A stretch of 64,000 nucleotides of DNA. Origin: Candidatus Devosia phytovorans (lineage in GTDB: Bacteria; Pseudomonadota; Alphaproteobacteria; Rhizobiales; Devosiaceae). Position numbers and translations under genes: made by a program. Location of the stretch: NCBI GenBank assembly GCA_029202405.1, contig CP119312.1, positions 1,369,001-1,433,000 of the forward strand. The letters are read 5' to 3'. Of this stretch, positions 53,938 to 63,621 are shown in pieces. The notes under the pieces were generated by a model. The model was given only the letters and a program-made list of their open reading frames with translations, searched no databases and was not told the DNA's origin. Within the stretch, counting starts at the first letter, position 1; each line of letters begins with the position of its first letter.

Positions 53938-55056
53938 CTATTCGGCCGGCTTGGTGATGGGCGTAACGAGCTTGCGGCGCTTGAACAGGCGGGTGAGGTG
54001 CGGTTCGACATGGGTCACGTAGATGCCGGCCAGACCGTTGGGGAAGGCCATGACCACGAGGATGAAAAGACCGCCCATGGCGAACAGCCAGAGTTCGGGA
54101 AAGCTCTCGGAGAAGGTGGTCTTGGCCCAGTTGACTACCAGCGCGCCGTAGATGGCTCCGAACAGGGATAGGCGGCCGCCGACGGCGCAGAAGATGACCA
54201 TTTCGATCGAAGGCACGATGCCGACAAAGCTTGGCGACATGAACCCGACCTGGAGGGCAAACATGGCGCCGCCAATGGCCGAGAAGGCAGCGGCGAGGCA
54301 GAAGACGAAGATCTTGAAATTGGCGACGTCATAGCCGGAGAAGCGGACGCGATCCTCCTTGTCGCGCATGGCGCGAAGCAGGCGCCCGGCCTTGGACTGC
54401 TTGACGAAGAGCGCGAGCAGGATGCAGCCGAGCAGCAGGCCGGCATTGACGAAATAGAGGATGAATTTGGCGCTGTCGCTGCGGATGTCCCAGCCGAGCA
54501 GTGTGCGCAGATCGGTGATGCCGTTGATGCCGCCGGTATAGCCCTGCTGGCCGATGATGAGGATGGTCAGGATCGCCGCGACCGCCTGGGTGATGATGGC
54601 GAAATAGACCCCGCCGACCCGACGCTTGAACATGGCGACGCCGATGAGATAGGCGAAGGCCGAGGGCACGAGCACGATGGCCACCAGCGTTACCGGGAAG
54701 GACTGGAACGGCACCCACCACCAGGGCAGTTCGGTCACCTGGTTCCAGTCCATGAAGTCGGGAATGCCCGGCGTCGACTGGATGGCGGTGTTCTCGGGCG
54801 AAGAGGCCTCGAGCTTTAGAAACATCGCCATGCAATAGCCGCCGAGGCCGAAAAAGATGCCCTGACCGAGGCTCAGGATGCCGCCATAGCCCCAGCAGAG
54901 CACCAGGCCGAGCGCCACGAAGGCGTAGGTGAGATACTTGCCCACGAGGTTGAGGCGGAAGATGTCGAGAGCCAGCGGGAAGATGACGAGGATCAGCGTT
55001 CCGAGGACCAGAAAAGCCAGGATGTCGCGCTGGGACAGAAGTTTGTTGGCATGCAT
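53938..55056 (-). CDS. urtC: Urea/short-chain amide ABC transporter permease UrtC
   Basis: This 372-residue LivM-like permease has about ten helices. It carries the UrtC hallmarks LCWGYGGILSLGQGIFFGLGGYCMAMFLK near residue 55 and the ATPase-contact segment LLRAMRDKEDRVRFSGYDVANFK near 225. It forms the channel with UrtB, encoded 14 bp upstream, and precedes urtD by ten bases. Confidence 0.93.
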   Translation of the reverse strand: MHANKLLSQRDILAFLVLGTLILVIFPLALDIFRLNLVGKYLTYAFVALGLVLCWGYGGILSLGQGIFFGLGGYCMAMFLKLEASSPENTAIQSTPGIPDFMDWNQVTELPWWWVPFQSFPVTLVAIVLVPSAFAYLIGVAMFKRRVGGVYFAIITQAVAAILTILIIGQQGYTGGINGITDLRTLLGWDIRSDSAKFILYFVNAGLLLGCILLALFVKQSKAGRLLRAMRDKEDRVRFSGYDVANFKIFVFCLAAAFSAIGGAMFALQVGFMSPSFVGIVPSIEMVIFCAVGGRLSLFGAIYGALVVNWAKTTFSESFPELWLFAMGGLFILVVMAFPNGLAGIYVTHVEPHLTRLFKRRKLVTPITKPAE

Positions 55057-55070
55057 GGATGGAGCTCCTG

Positions 55071-55997
55071 TCAGCGGCGCATCTTGAGGGTGAAGAGGCC
55101 CTGCGGGCGCAACATCAGAATGCCGACCACGGTGAGCAGGGTGAGGACCTTGGCCATGGAGCCGGACAGGAAAAATTCCATCGTCGACTGCGCCTGGCTG
55201 ATGGCGAAGGCCGAGGCAATGGTGCCGATAAGGCTGCCCGCGCCGCCGAAGACGACGACAAGAAATGTGTCCACGATATAGAGCTGGCCGGCGGTGGGAC
55301 CGGTCGAGCCGATCATGGTGAAGGCGGAGCCGGCTATGCCGGCAATGCCGCAGCCGAGACCGAAGGTCATGCGGTCGACATGCTTGGTGTCGATGCCGAC
55401 GGCGCCGGCCATGCTGCGGTTCTGCATCACGGCGCGCACCTTGATGCCCCAGCGCGAGCGGAACATCAGCAGAGCCACGGCCGTGGCGATCAGCAGGGTG
55501 AGGCCCATGACGAAGAGTCCGTTGATCGGCACTTCGATGATGTCGGTAAGCGGGAGCGAGCCCATCATCCAGTCGGGCAGGGAGACGCCGACTTCACGGG
55601 CGCCAAAGACCGAGCGATAGAGCTGCTGCAGGATGAGGCTGAGGCCCCAGGTGGCCAGCAGTGTATCGAGCGGGCGCCTGTAGAGATGTCTGATCATCGC
55701 CCATTCGACGAGGATGCCCAGGCTGAACGAGGCACAGAAGGCCAGGGCCATGGCGACGAAGAAATAGACCGGGAACAAAGCGGGCAGGTAGGCTGTCACG
55801 AAGCTCGACACCAGCCAGGTGACGTAGGCCCCCAGGATCATGAACTCGCCATGGGCCATGTTGATGACGCCCATCTGGCCGAAGATGATCGCCAGGCCCA
55901 ATGCCATCAACACAAAGACTGAGAACAGGATGAGCCCGGCGAAGCCCTGCATCGCCAGGATCGAGAAGAACTGGTCATAGGTATAGTCGCCGATCAT
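55071..55997 (-). CDS. urtB: Urea/short-chain amide ABC transporter permease UrtB
   Basis: This 308-residue LivH-like permease has the segments LGLAIIFGQMGVINMAHGEFMILGAYVTW near residue 30 and KVRAVMQNRSMAGAVGIDTKHVDRMTFGLG near 185. It lacks the long N-terminal extension found in many true UrtB proteins, which fits the amide-type (FmdE-like) permeases linked to formamidase. It starts about 100 bp after urtA, across a hairpin region. Confidence 0.92.
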   Translation of the reverse strand: MIGDYTYDQFFSILAMQGFAGLILFSVFVLMALGLAIIFGQMGVINMAHGEFMILGAYVTWLVSSFVTAYLPALFPVYFFVAMALAFCASFSLGILVEWAMIRHLYRRPLDTLLATWGLSLILQQLYRSVFGAREVGVSLPDWMMGSLPLTDIIEVPINGLFVMGLTLLIATAVALLMFRSRWGIKVRAVMQNRSMAGAVGIDTKHVDRMTFGLGCGIAGIAGSAFTMIGSTGPTAGQLYIVDTFLVVVFGGAGSLIGTIASAFAISQAQSTMEFFLSGSMAKVLTLLTVVGILMLRPQGLFTLKMRR

Positions 55998-56040
55998 CTC
56001 AGCCTCGCGGGTCCATCGGTAGGAAGAATGGGAGAGGTGA

Positions 56041-56088
56041 GCCCCGGCGCGGAGGTGCGCCGGGGCGGGCAGGCGGACTGGACCGCCT
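56041..56088 (-). promoter_or_regulatory. Two tandem hairpins in the urtA-urtB gap
   Basis: GCCCCGGCGC (56041-56050) pairs with GCGCCGGGGC (56057-56066). Next to it CAGGCGG pairs with CCGCCTG (56070-56088 region). Neither is followed by a T-run on the minus strand. Strong hairpins after receptor genes usually protect the upstream message or attenuate downstream expression, giving more binding protein than permease. Confidence 0.5.
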
Positions 56089-56100
56089 GCGAGCAGAGAC

Positions 56101-57366
56101 TTACTGGTAGCCTTCGGGGAAGGGATCGGGCTCCATCAGGTCGGCGGTCTCGTAGACCACGTCATATTGCCCATCGAGGCGGGCATGGCCGATGCGCAGC
56201 TTGGACCAGAGGTGATGGTTCTCGTGAACCTTGACATAGCCTTCCGGGGCGGTGGTCAGTTCGATATCGGGCGAGGCTTCCTTGATCCTGTCGATGTCGA
56301 AGCTGCCGGCTTTTTCGACGGCGGCCTTCCAGAGCCACGGGCCGAGATAGGCAGCCTGGGTGACGTCGCCGATGACGATGCCTTCGCCCCAGCGTTCCTT
56401 GAAGGCCTTGACGAAGGCGAGGTTGTTCTCGTTTTCGAGCGACTGGAAATACTTCATCGCGGCATAGGCGCCGACGATGTTCTCGCCGCCAATGCCCAGG
56501 ATTTCGTCCTCGGTGACCGAGATGGTCAGGAGGAGCGGAGCCTCCTTGGTGAGATCGATGCCGGCGGCCTTGAGCTGCTTGTAGAAGGCCACATTGGAGC
56601 CGCCCACGACGATGGCATAGATCACGTCGGGCTTGGTCAGCTTGATCTTGTTGATGACCGAATTGAACTGGGTGTGTTCGAGCGGGTAATATTCCTCGCC
56701 GACGACCTTGAGGCCCTTCATCTCGATATGCTTGCGGGCAATCTTGTTGGAGGTACGCGGCCAGATATAGTCCGAGCCCAGCAGGTAGAAGCTCTTGGCG
56801 CCCTTGTTGTCGACGACCCAGTCGATGCCGGCGAGGATCTGCTGGGTGGCTTCCTGGCCGGTATAGATGACGTTCGGGCTCTGCTCGAGGCCTTCATAGA
56901 AGGTCGGATAGTAGAGCATGCCGTTATACTGCTCGAAGACCGGCAGTACGGCCTTGCGCGAGGCCGATGTCCAGCAGCCCATGACCGAGGCGACCTTGTC
57001 CTGGACGAGGAGCTTCTTGGCCTTTTCGGCGAAGGTCGGCCAATCGGAGGCGCCGTCTTCCTGAATGTATTTGATCTGCCGGCCGAGCACGCCGCCCATG
57101 GCATTGATCTGCTCGATGGCGAGGATTTCGGCCTGTACCGATCCGGTTTCGGAAATGGCCATGGTGCCGGTGACCGAATGCAGGATGCCGACAGTGACTT
57201 CGGTATCGGTGACCGCGAGGCCGGTCGTGTTGACGGCTGCGGTGGGGAAATCCTGCGCGAAGGCGCGGTTGGCCATGAGGCCCACGACCGGGAGTGCCGC
57301 AATGCCCATGAGGAGCTTGCGCCGGTTCATCTTGAAGGGACTGCCGCGGGAAATGTCGTCTGTCAT
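56101..57366 (-). CDS. urtA: Urea/short-chain amide ABC transporter substrate-binding protein UrtA
   Basis: This 421-residue periplasmic receptor has a twin-arginine-like signal (NRRKLLMGIAALPVVGLMANRAFA). The mature part is typical UrtA/FmdD: TVGILHSVTGTMAISETGSV, GASDWPTFAEKAKKLL, CWTSASRKAVLPVFE and LYYPTFYEGLEQSPNVIYTG. Because formamidase, not urease, is encoded downstream, formamide or other short amides are the more likely ligands. The ATG at 57366 was chosen; an open frame to 57540 lacks homology. It is divergent from the hybrid kinase gene, with about 255 bp for shared control. Confidence 0.93.
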   Translation of the reverse strand: MTDDISRGSPFKMNRRKLLMGIAALPVVGLMANRAFAQDFPTAAVNTTGLAVTDTEVTVGILHSVTGTMAISETGSVQAEILAIEQINAMGGVLGRQIKYIQEDGASDWPTFAEKAKKLLVQDKVASVMGCWTSASRKAVLPVFEQYNGMLYYPTFYEGLEQSPNVIYTGQEATQQILAGIDWVVDNKGAKSFYLLGSDYIWPRTSNKIARKHIEMKGLKVVGEEYYPLEHTQFNSVINKIKLTKPDVIYAIVVGGSNVAFYKQLKAAGIDLTKEAPLLLTISVTEDEILGIGGENIVGAYAAMKYFQSLENENNLAFVKAFKERWGEGIVIGDVTQAAYLGPWLWKAAVEKAGSFDIDRIKEASPDIELTTAPEGYVKVHENHHLWSKLRIGHARLDGQYDVVYETADLMEPDPFPEGYQ

Positions 57367-57621
57367 CTGATCGCCCTGTCCTGGGTTGGCGTTGAATGGC
57401 TTCAACTGACGCGATCTTGGGCATTTGCGAGGCTTGCTCAGCAACGGGGCATTTGACGTATTCCGGCCCGGGTATTTTCCGGTTACGATCCTATTATTGA
57501 CGCAGAAGGGACCGGCAGAAGTCCATGTGTCGTAAGACATTGTCCGGGGAGGGCAAAAGCTGCCGGGGGGCAGCGTGGGGCGCTATATGGCTTGGCTTGG
57601 ACGAGCGGAGCGGACGTTGGC

Positions 57622-60600
57622 ATGACTGCGGGGGCCAAGGTTACCCGCATCAGGCGCACCTACAACAAATGGGTGGCCAACCAGACCTTCGAAGATTTTG
57701 CGCTTCGCTTCACCGCGAACAAGGTGCGCCGGTGGTCCGTGGGGCGGATCGCCAATACGGCCATCGGCGCGGTCTCTTTTCTCGCACTGGAGGCGATCGG
57801 CGGCGCGCTGACCCTCAACTACGGTTTTTCGACCACGGCATGGGCGGTGCTGTGCACGTGCCTCGTGATCTTTCTGCTGGGCATACCGATTTCCTATAAT
57901 GCCGCCAAATATGGCGTGGATATCGACCTGCTGACCCGTGGCGCAGGCTTTGGCTATCTCGGCTCGACCATCACCTCGCTGATCTATGCCAGCTTCACCT
58001 TCATCTTCTTTGCCATCGAAGCGGCGATCATGGCGACGGCGCTGGAGCTGTGCTTTGGCATACCCATCGCGCTGGGCTATGTGATCAGCGCCGTGGCGGT
58101 GATCCCGCTGGTGACGCATGGCATTACCCTGATCAACCGCTTCCAGGCGTGGACCCAGCCATTCTGGCTGGTGCTGCAGATTCTGCCCTTCGTCTATGTC
58201 GGCTTGCAGAGCTTTCCTTCGGTGCGGGCCTGGACGGGCTATACCGGGCTGATGGGCCATGGCGATGGCAGTTTCAGCCTGCCGCTGTTCGGCGCCGCCT
58301 CCGCCGTGCTGTTTTCGGTTGTCGCCCAGATCGGAGAGCAGGTGGACTATCTGCGCTTCCTGCCACGCGCGACGCATCGCAACCGCGTCGGATGGTGGAT
58401 GGCGCTGATCGGGGCCGGGCCCGGCTGGATCGTCGTCGGCGGCCTCAAGATCATGGCCGGCTCGTTTCTGGCGTTTTATGCCTTTCAGCATGGCGTCGAC
58501 TTTTCCGAGGCGGCGGAGCCGACGCAGATGTATCTGGTCGTCTTCGGGCAGATCCTCAGTCAGCCGGAACTGGCGCTGGCCATTACCGGCATTTTCGTCA
58601 TCATCTGCCAGACCAAGATCAACGTCACCAATACCTATGCCGGCTCGATTGCCTGGTCGAACTTCTTCTCCCGCCTGACCCACAGCCATCCGGGCCGCGT
58701 GGTCTGGGTGGTGTTCAACGTGTTAATCGGGCTGATCCTGATGGAGCTCGGGATCTATAAATCCCTCGAGCAGATCCTGGGTCTCTATTCCATCCTTGCG
58801 CTGGCATGGCTCTCGGCGATCGTCGCCGACCTGGTCATCTGCAAGCCGCTGGGTCTTGCGCCCAAGCGGATCGAGTTCAAGCGCGCCTATCTCTACGACA
58901 TCAATCCCGTGGGCTTTGGGGCCATGGTGATTGCCTCTTTGCTGTCGCTCTGCGCCTATTTCGGCCTGTTCGGGTCCATCCTAGCGGCGCTCTATCCCTA
59001 TGTGGCCCTGGTCAGCGCCTTCATCTTCGTGCCGGTGATCGCCTGGGCCACGCGCGGTCGCTACTATCTCGCCAGGACATCGGTGCTGGACCCCGCCGTC
59101 GGCGAGACGATCCAGTGCTGTATCTGCGAGCATCATTTCGAGCGCGAGGACATGGCGCCGTGTCCGGCCTATGGGGGAACGATCTGCTCGCTCTGCTGTT
59201 CGCTCGATGCCCGCTGCGGCGATCTTTGCAAGAGCAATGCGCGAGTTACCGATCAGCTGCGGGCCATATCCGTGGCGGTTTTTCCGGCGAGCATCGCCCG
59301 CGCCCTCGATACGCGGCTTGCCCGCTATTTCGGCATGCTTCTGCTGGTTGCCGGCATCATGGCCATCGTGCTGCTGGTCGTGCTGCACCAATCGACCTTG
59401 GGCGGCACGATCTCGCGCACGGCGATGAGCGAGGCGCTGGGCAAGCTGTTCATCGTGTTCTTCATCATCGCCGGCATCGTGGTCTGGCTGTTTGTCCTCA
59501 ACCGCGAGAGCCGGCTTTTTGCCGAAGACGAGGCGCGCCGGCACACGACACTGCTGATGGACGAGATCGAGGCCCACAAGGAAACCGACCGCAAGCTGCA
59601 GGAGGCCAAGGAAGCCGCCGAAAGCGCCAACCTGGCCAAGAGCAAATATGTCACCGGGCTAAGCCATGAATTGCGCACGCCGCTCAATTCCATTCTGGGC
59701 TATGCGCAATTGCTGGGGCGGCAGCGCGAGGCCAATCCACTGGTTGCCACGGCAGCAAGGACCATCATGCGGTCGGGTGAGCATCTGTCCGGACTCATCG
59801 AGGGCCTGCTCGATATCTCCAAGATCGAGGCTGGGCGCCTCCACCTCTATCGCGACAAGACGGCGCTGACCGCCAATCTCAACCAGCTGGTCGAGATGTT
59901 CTCGCTCCAGGCCGAGGAGAAGGGCATTGGCTTTGTCTTCGAGGCCACCAGCCGCTTGCCGGAATATGTCTATACCGACGAAAAACGCCTGCGGCAGATT
60001 CTGATCAACCTGATCTCCAACGCCATCAAGTTTACCGAACGCGGTCAGGTGCTGTTTCGCGTCCGGTACAAGAGCCAGATCGCCATTTTTGAAATCGAGG
60101 ATACCGGGATCGGCATTGCTGCCGAGGATATCGAACGCATTTTCCTGCCCTTCCATCGTGGTGTCCAGGCGCCGGGCGTCGATCCCATTCCCGGAACGGG
60201 CCTCGGCCTGACGATTACCAAGCTGTTGAGCGATATCATGGGCGGTGAGCTGACGGTGACGAGCACGCCGGGGAAGGGTACCCGCTTCGTCCTGCGGATG
60301 ATGCTGTCGTCCACCTGGCGGCCGGACCTGCCCAAGCACCCGACAAGCGCGCGCATCTCGGGCTATTTCGGGCCGCGCATGACCATTCTGGTTGCCGATG
60401 ACGATGCGGCGCAGCGCCAGCTCCTGTCCGATCTTTTGGGCACGATCGGATTTGATGTGGTGGCCGTTCCCGACGGTCGCGCCTGCCTGCGCACGCTCAG
60501 GGTAGAGCGGCCCGACCTGCTGCTGCTCGACGTCGCCATGCCGCGCGTAAACGGCTGGGATGTCGCGCGCAGGGTCCGGACGTCGGGCGATGAAAAGCTT

Positions 60601-60798
60601 CCCATCATCATGATCTCCGCCGATGCCGGAGATGAGCGCATGCTGCCCGAATACCGGGCGCTCTATGACGGCTACCTCATCAAGCCCTTCAATATCGACG
60701 ATCTGCTTGCACAGATCGGAACGGCGCTCGATCTGCAATGGATCGAGGATGACGAGCCCCAGCCTGGCCTGAAGGAGGAGGAATTCGCTGACCAATGA
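57622..60798 (+). CDS. Hybrid sensor kinase: NCS1 transporter module, Cys-rich motif, histidine kinase, receiver
   Basis: This protein has about 1058 residues. Residues 30-480 are a 12-helix-like domain resembling the purine-cytosine permease (NCS1) family (GAVSFLALEAIGGALTLNYG, INVTNTYAGSIAWSNFFS). Next, about 490-535, is a cysteine-rich knot (CCICEHHF, CSLCCSLDARCGDLC) that could bind metal, then two more helices. The kinase core has His682 in LSHELRTPLNSILGY, with N- and G-boxes (LISNAIKFTERG, DTGIGIA, GTGLGLTI). A C-terminal receiver has Asp970 in LLLLDVAMP. It is divergent from urtA, so it likely senses the amide substrate. ATG at 57592 is an alternative start. Confidence 0.88.
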   Translation: MTAGAKVTRIRRTYNKWVANQTFEDFALRFTANKVRRWSVGRIANTAIGAVSFLALEAIGGALTLNYGFSTTAWAVLCTCLVIFLLGIPISYNAAKYGVDIDLLTRGAGFGYLGSTITSLIYASFTFIFFAIEAAIMATALELCFGIPIALGYVISAVAVIPLVTHGITLINRFQAWTQPFWLVLQILPFVYVGLQSFPSVRAWTGYTGLMGHGDGSFSLPLFGAASAVLFSVVAQIGEQVDYLRFLPRATHRNRVGWWMALIGAGPGWIVVGGLKIMAGSFLAFYAFQHGVDFSEAAEPTQMYLVVFGQILSQPELALAITGIFVIICQTKINVTNTYAGSIAWSNFFSRLTHSHPGRVVWVVFNVLIGLILMELGIYKSLEQILGLYSILALAWLSAIVADLVICKPLGLAPKRIEFKRAYLYDINPVGFGAMVIASLLSLCAYFGLFGSILAALYPYVALVSAFIFVPVIAWATRGRYYLARTSVLDPAVGETIQCCICEHHFEREDMAPCPAYGGTICSLCCSLDARCGDLCKSNARVTDQLRAISVAVFPASIARALDTRLARYFGMLLLVAGIMAIVLLVVLHQSTLGGTISRTAMSEALGKLFIVFFIIAGIVVWLFVLNRESRLFAEDEARRHTTLLMDEIEAHKETDRKLQEAKEAAESANLAKSKYVTGLSHELRTPLNSILGYAQLLGRQREANPLVATAARTIMRSGEHLSGLIEGLLDISKIEAGRLHLYRDKTALTANLNQLVEMFSLQAEEKGIGFVFEATSRLPEYVYTDEKRLRQILINLISNAIKFTERGQVLFRVRYKSQIAIFEIEDTGIGIAAEDIERIFLPFHRGVQAPGVDPIPGTGLGLTITKLLSDIMGGELTVTSTPGKGTRFVLRMMLSSTWRPDLPKHPTSARISGYFGPRMTILVADDDAAQRQLLSDLLGTIGFDVVAVPDGRACLRTLRVERPDLLLLDVAMPRVNGWDVARRVRTSGDEKLPIIMISADAGDERMLPEYRALYDGYLIKPFNIDDLLAQIGTALDLQWIEDDEPQPGLKEEEFADQ

Positions 60799-61709
60799 AC
60801 GACCACACCACCCAGCCCACCGTGCTTATCGTTGACGACGCCGCTGACACGCTCGCCATGCTGAGCGATGCGCTCGGCTTTGAAGGCATGACCCCGATTG
60901 CAGCCAGCGGCGGGGAAAAAGCCCTGTCCCTGGTGGCCGAGCTGCGGCCCGACATGGTGCTTATGGACGCCATGATGCCGGGCATGGATGGCTTCGAAGC
61001 CTGCCGCATCCTCAAGTCGGAAATGGGTTTCTCCGACCTGCCCGTCATCTTCATGACCGGCCGCAATGACAGCGAGCATGTCGTGCGGGCCCTGGCCGCC
61101 GGCGGCGTGGATTTCGTTGCCAAGCCCCTGGTGCTGACGGAGTTGCTGGCTCGCATGCGGGTGCACCTGGCCAATGCGCGCAAGTCCCGATCGGCGCGGG
61201 ATGCCCTCGATTCGACCGGGAGGCGCATCGTCGCCGTGGCGCGGAACGGCGCTGTCCTGTGGTCGACGCCACAGGCGCAGGAATTGCTGACGCGTGCCGG
61301 CATCCGGTCGGATGAGGGCGCACCCTTCCCCTGGGAGATAAGGACCTGGATCGGCGAACAGGGTGGGGTGCCGACGGCCGACCAGGGTGGTTTTCTGCAC
61401 GAACGCTTTGGCAAGCTGATCGAATTTCGCCTGATGGCAAATCCGCAGGATGGCGAGACGCTGCTGCGCCTGATCGATCGCAATGCCGGCAGTCAGGAGG
61501 AGCGTCTGGCCCGCGCCTTCGGCCTCAGCCTGCGAGAAGCGGAAGTGTTGATGTGGATCACCCATGGCAAGGCCAACAAGGAGATCGCCGAAATTCTCGA
61601 TCTGTCACCGCGCACCGTCAACAAGCATCTCGAGACCATTTTCGAAAAGCTGGGTATCGAGAACCGCACTGCAGCGGCGACAATGTCGGTCAGGATCTTG
61701 TGGGAATAG
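60795..61709 (+). CDS. Response regulator with receiver, middle domain and LuxR-type helix-turn-helix
   Basis: The 304-residue regulator has a receiver at residues 1-125 (LIVDDAADTLAMLSD, phospho-acceptor Asp58 in VLMDAMMPG, Lys in FVAKPL). A middle region (about 140-215) of PAS-like look comes next (IVAVARNGAVLWSTPQAQELL). A LuxR/GerE helix-turn-helix lies at about 235-300 (LSLREAEVLMWITHGKANKEIAEIL, TVNKHLETIFEKLGI). Its ATG overlaps the kinase stop (ATGA), so the two form a phosphorelay pair. The urt-fmd genes divergent from the kinase are the probable target. Confidence 0.92.
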   Translation: MNDHTTQPTVLIVDDAADTLAMLSDALGFEGMTPIAASGGEKALSLVAELRPDMVLMDAMMPGMDGFEACRILKSEMGFSDLPVIFMTGRNDSEHVVRALAAGGVDFVAKPLVLTELLARMRVHLANARKSRSARDALDSTGRRIVAVARNGAVLWSTPQAQELLTRAGIRSDEGAPFPWEIRTWIGEQGGVPTADQGGFLHERFGKLIEFRLMANPQDGETLLRLIDRNAGSQEERLARAFGLSLREAEVLMWITHGKANKEIAEILDLSPRTVNKHLETIFEKLGIENRTAAATMSVRILWE

Positions 61710-61879
61710 CGCAATCCGGCTTCGGGCACGACCTGCAAGTTTGCTTGTAGGAATGAGGGCGCGCCGAACTGCCGGAATGGGCGCCCGGCGGTCTCTAGAA
61801 GCCCCTACCTTTCCTGCGTCTCGGTGCACTCAGCTGCCGTCGGGAGCCGATAGACCAGCATGCCACAAACTATGCCTCA

Positions 61880-63340
61880 CTAGGCAACGCGTTCTGTCGC
61901 TTCCAGCTGATCAATCAGCGTGGAGCTTGCTGCGTTCAGGCCTGTCACCACCACACCGATGTCGTGAGCGCGATAGCGCTGAACCACCTTTTCCAGCGCG
62001 CCGACTGCCGTGATGTCCCAGAAGTGCGCGCGGGACACGTCGATTTCGACCGACAATGTCTCGGCTGCGGCAATGTCGAAAGCATCGACGAAGGCGTCTG
62101 CCGAAGCAAAAAACACCTGGCCGGTGACGCGATAGGCCATTAGGCGCCCAGCCTCATCCCGATGCAAGTCCACCTTCATCAAACGAGAGACCTTGGAAGC
62201 AAAGAAGACGCCGCTCAGCAGCACGCCGACGGCAACGCCAAGCGCCAGGTTGGACGTGAACACGGTGACCAGCACCGTCACCACCATGACGGCACTGCTC
62301 ATTTTGGGGTGGATCACCACGCTGCGCAGCGATGACCAGTCAAAGGTGTCGATGGAGACCATGACCATGATTGCGACCAGCGCGGCCACCGGGACCTGTG
62401 ACACCCAGGGCTTCAGTGCCACCATCAGGATCAACAGGAAGACGCCTGCGAACAATGTCGACAGGCGTCCACGACCACCATATTTCACATTGCTCACGGT
62501 CTGGCCGATCATGCCACAACCGGCGATGCCACCAAAAAGGCTCGAGGCGATATTGGCCAGGCCGAGGCCGGCGCTTTCGCGGTTTTTCGAGCTGGTCGTG
62601 TCGGTCAGGTCGTCGACGACACTGGCCGTCATCATGGATTCGAGCAAGCCGACCATAGCAATGGCAAGGGCCGGTCCCCCGATGACCAGCAGCGTATCGA
62701 TGGTAAGAGGCACTGCGGGCCAGCTGAACCAGGGCAGACCATCCGGCAGGTGGCCGAGATCGGCCACCGTCTCGACCGGCAATTGCAGTGCGCTGCAGGC
62801 CAATGTCAGCACAAGGATGCAGATCAGCGGCGAGGGAACGGCCGTTGTTATGCGCGGGACGAGGTAGATAATGGCAAGCCCGGCTGCGAGCACGGCATAA
62901 GTCATCCAGGAGCCACCAAGAATATGGGGCACCTGGGCCCAGAAGATCAGGATCGCAAGCGCATTCACGAAGCCTGTGCGCACTGATTTGGAAACGAAGC
63001 GCATCAGCACTCCGAGGCGCAACAGACCAAAAACGATCTGGATCAATCCGGCCAGTAGGCCGGCCGCCAGCAGATAGGGCAGCCCATGGCTATGGACGAG
63101 GGGCGCTGCGACCAGCGCGACTGATCCGGCGGCAGCCGAAATCATGGCCGGTCGTCCGCCGGCAAAAGCGATGGTGATGCCGATGATGAACGAAGCAAAG
63201 AGCCCGACCTGCGGGTCAACGCCGGCCACGAAGGAGAAGGCTATGACTTCGGGGATCAGTGCGAAGGTGGCGACAGCGCCGGCGAGAAGTTCGCGTGTGG
63301 GATTGCTGGCCCAGTCGCGGCGGAGGGAGGAAAGTTGCAT
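61880..63340 (-). CDS. SulP family anion permease with STAS domain
   Basis: This inner-membrane carrier of about 486 residues has ten or more helices. It starts with the SulP segment NPTRELLAGAVATFALIPEVIAFSFVAGVDP, followed by GGRPAMISAAAGSVALVAAPLV. A cytoplasmic STAS domain lies at about 400-486 (DIAAAETLSVEIDVSRAHFWDITAVGALEKVV). Members carry sulfate, bicarbonate or dicarboxylates; the substrate here is unknown. ATG at 63340 (MQLSSLRRDW) is preferred over GTG at 63361, though neither has a strong ribosome site. Confidence 0.9.
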   Translation of the reverse strand: MQLSSLRRDWASNPTRELLAGAVATFALIPEVIAFSFVAGVDPQVGLFASFIIGITIAFAGGRPAMISAAAGSVALVAAPLVHSHGLPYLLAAGLLAGLIQIVFGLLRLGVLMRFVSKSVRTGFVNALAILIFWAQVPHILGGSWMTYAVLAAGLAIIYLVPRITTAVPSPLICILVLTLACSALQLPVETVADLGHLPDGLPWFSWPAVPLTIDTLLVIGGPALAIAMVGLLESMMTASVVDDLTDTTSSKNRESAGLGLANIASSLFGGIAGCGMIGQTVSNVKYGGRGRLSTLFAGVFLLILMVALKPWVSQVPVAALVAIMVMVSIDTFDWSSLRSVVIHPKMSSAVMVVTVLVTVFTSNLALGVAVGVLLSGVFFASKVSRLMKVDLHRDEAGRLMAYRVTGQVFFASADAFVDAFDIAAAETLSVEIDVSRAHFWDITAVGALEKVVQRYRAHDIGVVVTGLNAASSTLIDQLEATERVA

Positions 63341-63621
63341 GTGGGAGATCTCGCAATGCACGCCGTGCCTGATCTTAAGGTCACATGATCGCGTACAGCA
63401 TTTGCGCGGTCCGGCGGATTGGCGGCCGGAATAGCCACCCGGGTTTCCACCGGGTCCTGTCGAGTAAGCGACTTATAAATGTCCAGTCTGAAGTGATCAA
63501 CGGCGAAGGATGCCGCGATGCCCGCTTTTGTGTGAACCTCCCCCGCACATGGGGACCACTACCCCAGGCGTCACCCCATACCGGTTCGGTGCGAGCAAAA
63601 ACCACTAAGTCGTTGAAAGCT

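Noticed and set aside
57367..57540. N-terminal extension of UrtA to 57540
   Set aside because: The extra 58 residues show no homology and would place the twin-arginine signal inside the protein. ATG at 57366 gives a proper signal peptide.
57367..57621. Sigma54 promoter between urtA and the hybrid kinase gene
   Set aside because: Nitrogen control would make it attractive, but no GG-N10-GC pattern with flanking consensus was found by eye on either strand.
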